DNA of 8,819 nt from Opitutaceae bacterium (lineage in GTDB: Bacteria > Verrucomicrobiota > Verrucomicrobiia > Opitutales > Opitutaceae), in the NCBI GenBank assembly GCA_009919985.1, contig RGAX01000110.1:1-8819 (forward strand), read 5' to 3'. The position numbers and the translations under genes were made by a program. Positions 6,652 through 8,819 of this stretch are shown here, piece by piece. Numbering within the stretch: the stretch's first letter is position 1; each line of letters starts with the position of its first letter. The notes under the pieces were generated by a model, which did no database searches, had not been told where the DNA came from, and worked only from the letters and a program-made list of their open reading frames with translations.

Positions 6652-7608
6652 CCCACTCGCCTTGCGGGCGCGGTTGATCACTTGCTCAGCGACCGCTCGG
6701 GCACGCAGCGCACCGTCGCGCAAGACCGCATCGACGTGATCAAGATTCGCTGCGAGTTCGGCGCGGCGCGCGCGCGCGGAGGCGAAGTAATTCCAATAAT
6801 GCTCGAACAGCGCCTTCTTGAGATCGCCGTAACCCAGTCCGCCGGCACGGAGGCGGTTTTCAAAATCAACGGCAGTCTCGGCGGGGGCGAAAAATTTCAG
6901 GAGCTGAATCGCGAGGTTTTGGTCGGCGTCCGGCTTGGGCTCGGCGGGCGTGCGTGAGTCCATCACGATGCCCATGATTTTTTTACGGAGCGCTTTCTCG
7001 TCACCGAAAATCTCGATCGTATTACCGTAGCTCTTGGACATTTTCTGGCCGTCGAGCCCGGGAATCACGGCAACCTCGTCGCGAATCTCAGACTCCGGCA
7101 CAACAAGCGTTTCACCATAGGCTTCGTTGAACTTGATCGCCATGTCGCGCGTCATCTCGACGTGCTGCTTCTGGTCACGACCAACGGGCACACGGTGCGT
7201 GTCGTAGAGCAAGATATCCGCCGCCATGAGCACCGGGTACGCAAAGAGACCGAAGTTAGGTGAAATGCCTTTGGCGGTTTTGTCTTTGTAGCTATGGGCG
7301 CGCTCCATGAGACCCATCGGCGTCAGCGTTCCGAGCATCCACATCAGTTCGCAGACTTCGGGCACATCACTCTGGCGCCAGAACACGCTGGTCTTGGGAT
7401 CGAGCCCGCAAGCGAGCCAATCGAGCGCAATGCCGAGCGTATTTTTGCGGCGTTCCAGCGGATCGGTGACCGTCGTCATCGAGTGGTAATCGGCTATAAA
7501 GTAGAAACAGTCGCCGCGCGTCTGCGCGTCGATGGCAGGCCGCATCGCGCCGAAATAATTCCCGATATGAAGCGTGCCCGAAGGCGTGATGCCGGTGAGT
7601 GTGCGCAT
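6643..7608 (-). CDS. trpS: Tryptophanyl-tRNA synthetase
   Basis: Charges tRNA-Trp with tryptophan using ATP, in the cytoplasm. The 321-residue protein is close to the usual ~330 for bacterial TrpRS. Class I signatures are both present: TPSGTLHIGNYFGA near the N-terminus (HIGN, residues 14-17) and KMSKS at 189-193 (within GLDGQKMSKSYGN). Also typical are IADYHSMTT (38-46), YPVLMAADILLYD (124-136) and VPVGRDQKQHVEMTRD (140-155). The ATG at 7608 immediately precedes the conserved LTGITPSG, so the start is secure although no Shine-Dalgarno precedes it. It lies 36 bases downstream of the hexapeptide acyltransferase gene on the same strand, probably sharing its transcript. It converges on plsC with a 49-base gap. 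Confidence 0.96.
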   Translation of the reverse strand: MRTLTGITPSGTLHIGNYFGAMRPAIDAQTRGDCFYFIADYHSMTTVTDPLERRKNTLGIALDWLACGLDPKTSVFWRQSDVPEVCELMWMLGTLTPMGLMERAHSYKDKTAKGISPNFGLFAYPVLMAADILLYDTHRVPVGRDQKQHVEMTRDMAIKFNEAYGETLVVPESEIRDEVAVIPGLDGQKMSKSYGNTIEIFGDEKALRKKIMGIVMDSRTPAEPKPDADQNLAIQLLKFFAPAETAVDFENRLRAGGLGYGDLKKALFEHYWNYFASARARRAELAANLDHVDAVLRDGALRARAVAEQVINRARKASGLR

Positions 7609-7636
7609 GAAAAAACGGAGCTTCGGGCAGGCGGCG

Positions 7637-7659
7637 CCGCGGCGTCAATCCCGCCGCGG
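7637..7659 (-). other. GC-only hairpin at the junction between the acyltransferase gene and trpS
   Basis: CCGCGGCG (7637-7644) and CGCCGCGG (7652-7659) form an 8-bp perfect stem with a 7-nt loop. The loop contains the acyltransferase stop codon (7647-7645). No T tract follows directly; a run of six T on the minus strand occurs ~22 bases later (7614-7609), just before the trpS ATG. It could be an attenuator, an RNA-processing or stability element, or chance in GC-rich DNA. Confidence 0.4.
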
Positions 7660-8325
7660 AAGGTGGGTCACCCCACCGCGAGACTTAGCGATGGTGGCGG
7701 GAGGTAGATAACCGGCAAAAGCCACGGTGGGCATCACGAGCGCTCGCCGTCCAAGCACAGTGCCGGGATTAAGTACGGCGTTGCAGCCAACCTCGGCGGC
7801 ATCGCCAAGGATCGCGCCAAATTTACGCAGGCCGGTTTCATACACCCTCTCGGGCGTACGCACGATGACAGGCTTCTGGTCGAGCCGCAGATTAGAACAG
7901 ATCACACCGGCGCCAAGGTGCGCGTGGTTGCCGATGATCGAGTCACCGACGTAGCTAAAATGCGGCACTTGAGCGTGATCAAGCAGCAGCGCATTTTTAA
8001 ATTCACAGGCGTTGCCCAGGACGCAGTGAGCACCGACGATCACATTGCCTCGAATATAAGCACCGGGACGAATCTCGGTTCCTTCCCCAATCCAGGCCGG
8101 ACCGATGATTGTGGCGTAGGCCGGAAGCTTGACCGAGGGGTGAATGTAAACGTTTCCCTCAATATGCACCCCAGAAGGACGGGTGGCCTGCGGTTGCGCA
8201 AAATTCTGCGCGGCTAGGGCTGGCCCAATCCTTTTCAACCATTCCCAAGGCGCGACTTCACCCGGAAAATGTGCGGCGAACGAAGCGAGCGAGGCCGGCA
8301 GACTGAAAAATTCGGAAGCTTTCAT
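7645..8325 (-). CDS. GlmU-like left-handed beta-helix acetyltransferase (hexapeptide repeat), stand-alone
   Basis: A 226-residue protein. Residues 1-~45 are a helical lead; ~53-150 and ~165-215 are hexapeptide repeats of a left-handed beta helix (turns such as VHIEGNVYIHPSV, AWIGEGTEIRPGAYI, NVIVGAHCVLGNAC). The stretch VPHFSYVGDSIIGNHAHLGAG (120-140) matches the GlmU acetyltransferase signature, in which E. coli has GHLTYLGDAEIG; H122 aligns with catalytic His363. It therefore resembles the C-terminal half of GlmU, which acetylates glucosamine-1-phosphate on the way to UDP-GlcNAc. The N-terminal uridylyltransferase domain with its nucleotide-binding motif is absent. Databases often label such proteins UDP-GlcNAc diphosphorylase, a reaction this chain alone could not do by the GlmU mechanism. 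Another sugar or lipid-A-type acyl transfer cannot be excluded. It is probably co-transcribed with trpS. Confidence 0.82.
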   Translation of the reverse strand: MKASEFFSLPASLASFAAHFPGEVAPWEWLKRIGPALAAQNFAQPQATRPSGVHIEGNVYIHPSVKLPAYATIIGPAWIGEGTEIRPGAYIRGNVIVGAHCVLGNACEFKNALLLDHAQVPHFSYVGDSIIGNHAHLGAGVICSNLRLDQKPVIVRTPERVYETGLRKFGAILGDAAEVGCNAVLNPGTVLGRRALVMPTVAFAGYLPPATIAKSRGGVTHLPRRD

Positions 8326-8392
8326 GCGTGGAAGAACTTGGGCTTAAACCAAAATGGCGGCAAGGGACAGCGGCTTTTTAAACGAGCGTACT

Positions 8393-8420
8393 TATCTAGC
8401 AGCTAAGAGTTATGAACCAA
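8393..8420 (-). promoter_or_regulatory. Weak candidate promoter for the acyltransferase-trpS unit
   Basis: On the minus strand, TTGGTT (8420-8415) and TAGATA (8398-8393) are separated by 16 bases. They lie ~70 bases upstream of the acyltransferase ATG, in the most AT-rich stretch of this end. Each box matches the sigma-70 consensus at only three of six positions. The rest of 8326-8444 holds no gene or clear hairpin. Confidence 0.22.
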
Positions 8421-8444
8421 CGAACTACTGATTTGGTATTAAGA

Positions 8445-8720
8445 CTAGGCAAGGGAGGCGAGGCCTTCGATCCAAGCTAAACGCATGCGCTCCGGAGTTT
8501 CGCCTGCCTTAGGGTCGAGTTCACCGAATTGTTTTAACGTCGGCAAAGCGGATGCCACCGCCTCGGTCACTTCGGCCACGATAGCCTTAGCGGCAGCTGA
8601 AGAGAGCTGGCAGCGCCGGATTCCGAATTTTTCCAGCCGTTTCGCGTCGGGCCAGCGTTTGGTGCCATCCATCGTGAGGGCCATACTATCCTGAGGTAGG
8701 TAAGGGGTCGTGGTGATGAC
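8445..8720 (-). pseudogene. hipA: C-terminal fragment of a HipA-family toxin kinase gene, cut by an IS element
   Basis: 91 in-frame codons remain, ending in TAG at 8447-8445. The fragment reads VITTTPYLPQDSMALTMDG, then KRWPDAKRLEKFG and a helical tail ending WIEGLASLA. This resembles the end of HipA-type Ser/Thr kinases, where a YDV(V/I)TTTxYLP segment leads into MALTLxGxKRWP. Full-length HipA has ~400-440 residues. Here the HipB-contacting N-lobe, the catalytic Asp loop and the metal-binding Asp of the YD motif are missing, so the piece cannot act as a kinase. Homology starts at the first codon after the IS terminus (8720), immediately after where YD would be. That points to an interrupted gene rather than a free-standing small protein. 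An internal ATG (8684) could start a 79-residue product. The rest of hipA is expected beyond the element, outside the window. Confidence 0.72.
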
Positions 8721-8730
8721 TTGACATCCT

Positions 8731-8764
8731 CCCGGTCTAAGCGGCTTGCGCCACTTTGACCGGG
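8731..8764 (-). other. IS right-end hairpin, also the probable 3' stem of the TnpB guide (omega) RNA
   Basis: The 34 bases fold completely. CCCGGTC/GACCGGG (7 bp) is followed by one A-A mismatch, then AAGTGGC/GCCGCTT (7 bp with one G-T pair), closing on a GCAA tetraloop. In IS200/IS605 elements such a hairpin is the TnpA recognition structure. In TnpB-bearing elements it also forms the last stem of the guide RNA, whose guide continues past the element's end. The GNRA loop and the mismatch are visible in the sequence; the RNA role is inferred. Confidence 0.6.
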
Positions 8765-8819
8765 ATTCCTGGCGAGCCGGACTCTGACCGGTCTCTCAGA
8801 CGGGTTCGCGTTTTCGAGC
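8737..8819 (-). CDS. tnpB: Probable C-terminal tail of TnpB (IS605 OrfB), partial
   Basis: A frame read from 8817 downward is open for 27 codons to a TAG at 8739-8737, inside the right-end hairpin. It encodes SKTRTRLRDRSESGSPGIPV and a short tail. Polar, Arg/Ser/Gly-rich ends that finish in or just before the right-end hairpin are usual for TnpB of these elements, an RNA-guided nuclease related to Cas12. The other two minus-strand frames were not favoured: one has a TGA at 8798-8796, the other lacks tail-like content. The catalytic RuvC and zinc-finger parts are outside the window, so activity cannot be judged. The open stretch is short enough to occur by chance. Confidence 0.5.
   Translation of the reverse strand, partial: SKTRTRLRDRSESGSPGIPVKVAQAA

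Larger units (their letters stand above)
8721..8819 (-). mobile_element. Right end of an IS200/IS605-family element, 5' part outside the window
   Basis: On the minus strand the sequence runs GAATCCCGGTC...GACCGGGAGGATGTCAA. This is the usual right-end pattern of TnpB-carrying IS200/IS605 elements: a subterminal imperfect hairpin, then a GGAGGATGTCAA-like end. The terminal TCAA (8724-8721) is the same as the right cleavage tetranucleotide of ISHp608. These elements make no target duplication, have no terminal inverted repeats and move as single strands recognised by such hairpins. The boundary at 8721 is supported by HipA homology beginning at the next codon. The body with tnpB and any tnpA lies to the right of the window. 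Confidence 0.75.

Noticed and set aside
6759..6778. Alternating CG run within trpS (possible Z-DNA or simple repeat)
   Set aside because: It is explained by consecutive Ala/Arg codons in the TrpRS C-terminal helix; it is short and in frame.
6415..6957. 180-residue plus-strand open frame spanning the plsC end and trpS
   Set aside because: It overlaps two well-supported genes, has no recognisable domain, and crosses the trpS terminator hairpin.
8485..8694. 69-residue plus-strand open frame near the right end
   Set aside because: It is the complement of the HipA-like fragment, which has family-like sequence. This frame has none.
1..8819. A novel multi-gene defence or CRISPR-like system
   Set aside because: No repeat-spacer array, no reverse transcriptase, helicase or restriction genes, and no unexplained co-directional cluster. 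The only accessory items are the DUF433/DUF5615 pair, the hipA remnant and the IS end.

Overview
The window is GC-rich chromosomal DNA with a strong preference for C-ending codons and few Shine-Dalgarno sequences. The gene set is bacterial housekeeping: an elongation factor GreA with an extra N-terminal region, an aroA-cmk-plsC cluster, trpS, and a stand-alone GlmU-like acetyltransferase. Together with the style of the proteins this suggests a Verrucomicrobiota bacterium, perhaps Opitutales. That placement is inference from resemblance and has not been tested.

Layout, left half (+ strand). The window opens inside a GreA-type transcript cleavage factor (2-967), closed by a good intrinsic terminator (988-1023). 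A two-domain ArsR-type regulator fused to a SAM-dependent methyltransferase follows (1041-2006). Next is a small translationally coupled DUF433/DUF5615 pair of toxin-antitoxin type (2103-2671). An exported substrate-binding protein of the branched-chain amino acid type comes next, with no transporter genes beside it (2709-3845).

Middle (+ strand). aroA (about 3926-5269), cmk (5269-5934) and plsC (5931-6593) are joined by 1- and 4-base overlaps and look like one translationally coupled operon. They serve chorismate synthesis, CMP/dCMP phosphorylation and phospholipid acylation.

Right half (- strand). plsC converges on a two-gene minus-strand unit: a GlmU-like left-handed beta-helix acetyltransferase (8325-7645), then trpS (7608-6643). 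trpS ends in a hairpin terminator that overlaps its own stop codon.

At the right edge is the 3' part of a hipA-like toxin kinase gene (8720-8445). It is cut exactly where the right end of an IS200/IS605-family element begins (8721-8819 and beyond). That end carries a long hairpin with a GCAA loop, the terminal TCAA, and probably the last codons of tnpB. I see no CRISPR array, tRNA, rRNA or phage genes. I also see no convincing undescribed multi-gene system. The most interesting spot is the IS/hipA junction, where the element's expected TnpB guide RNA would read the interrupted hipA gene.
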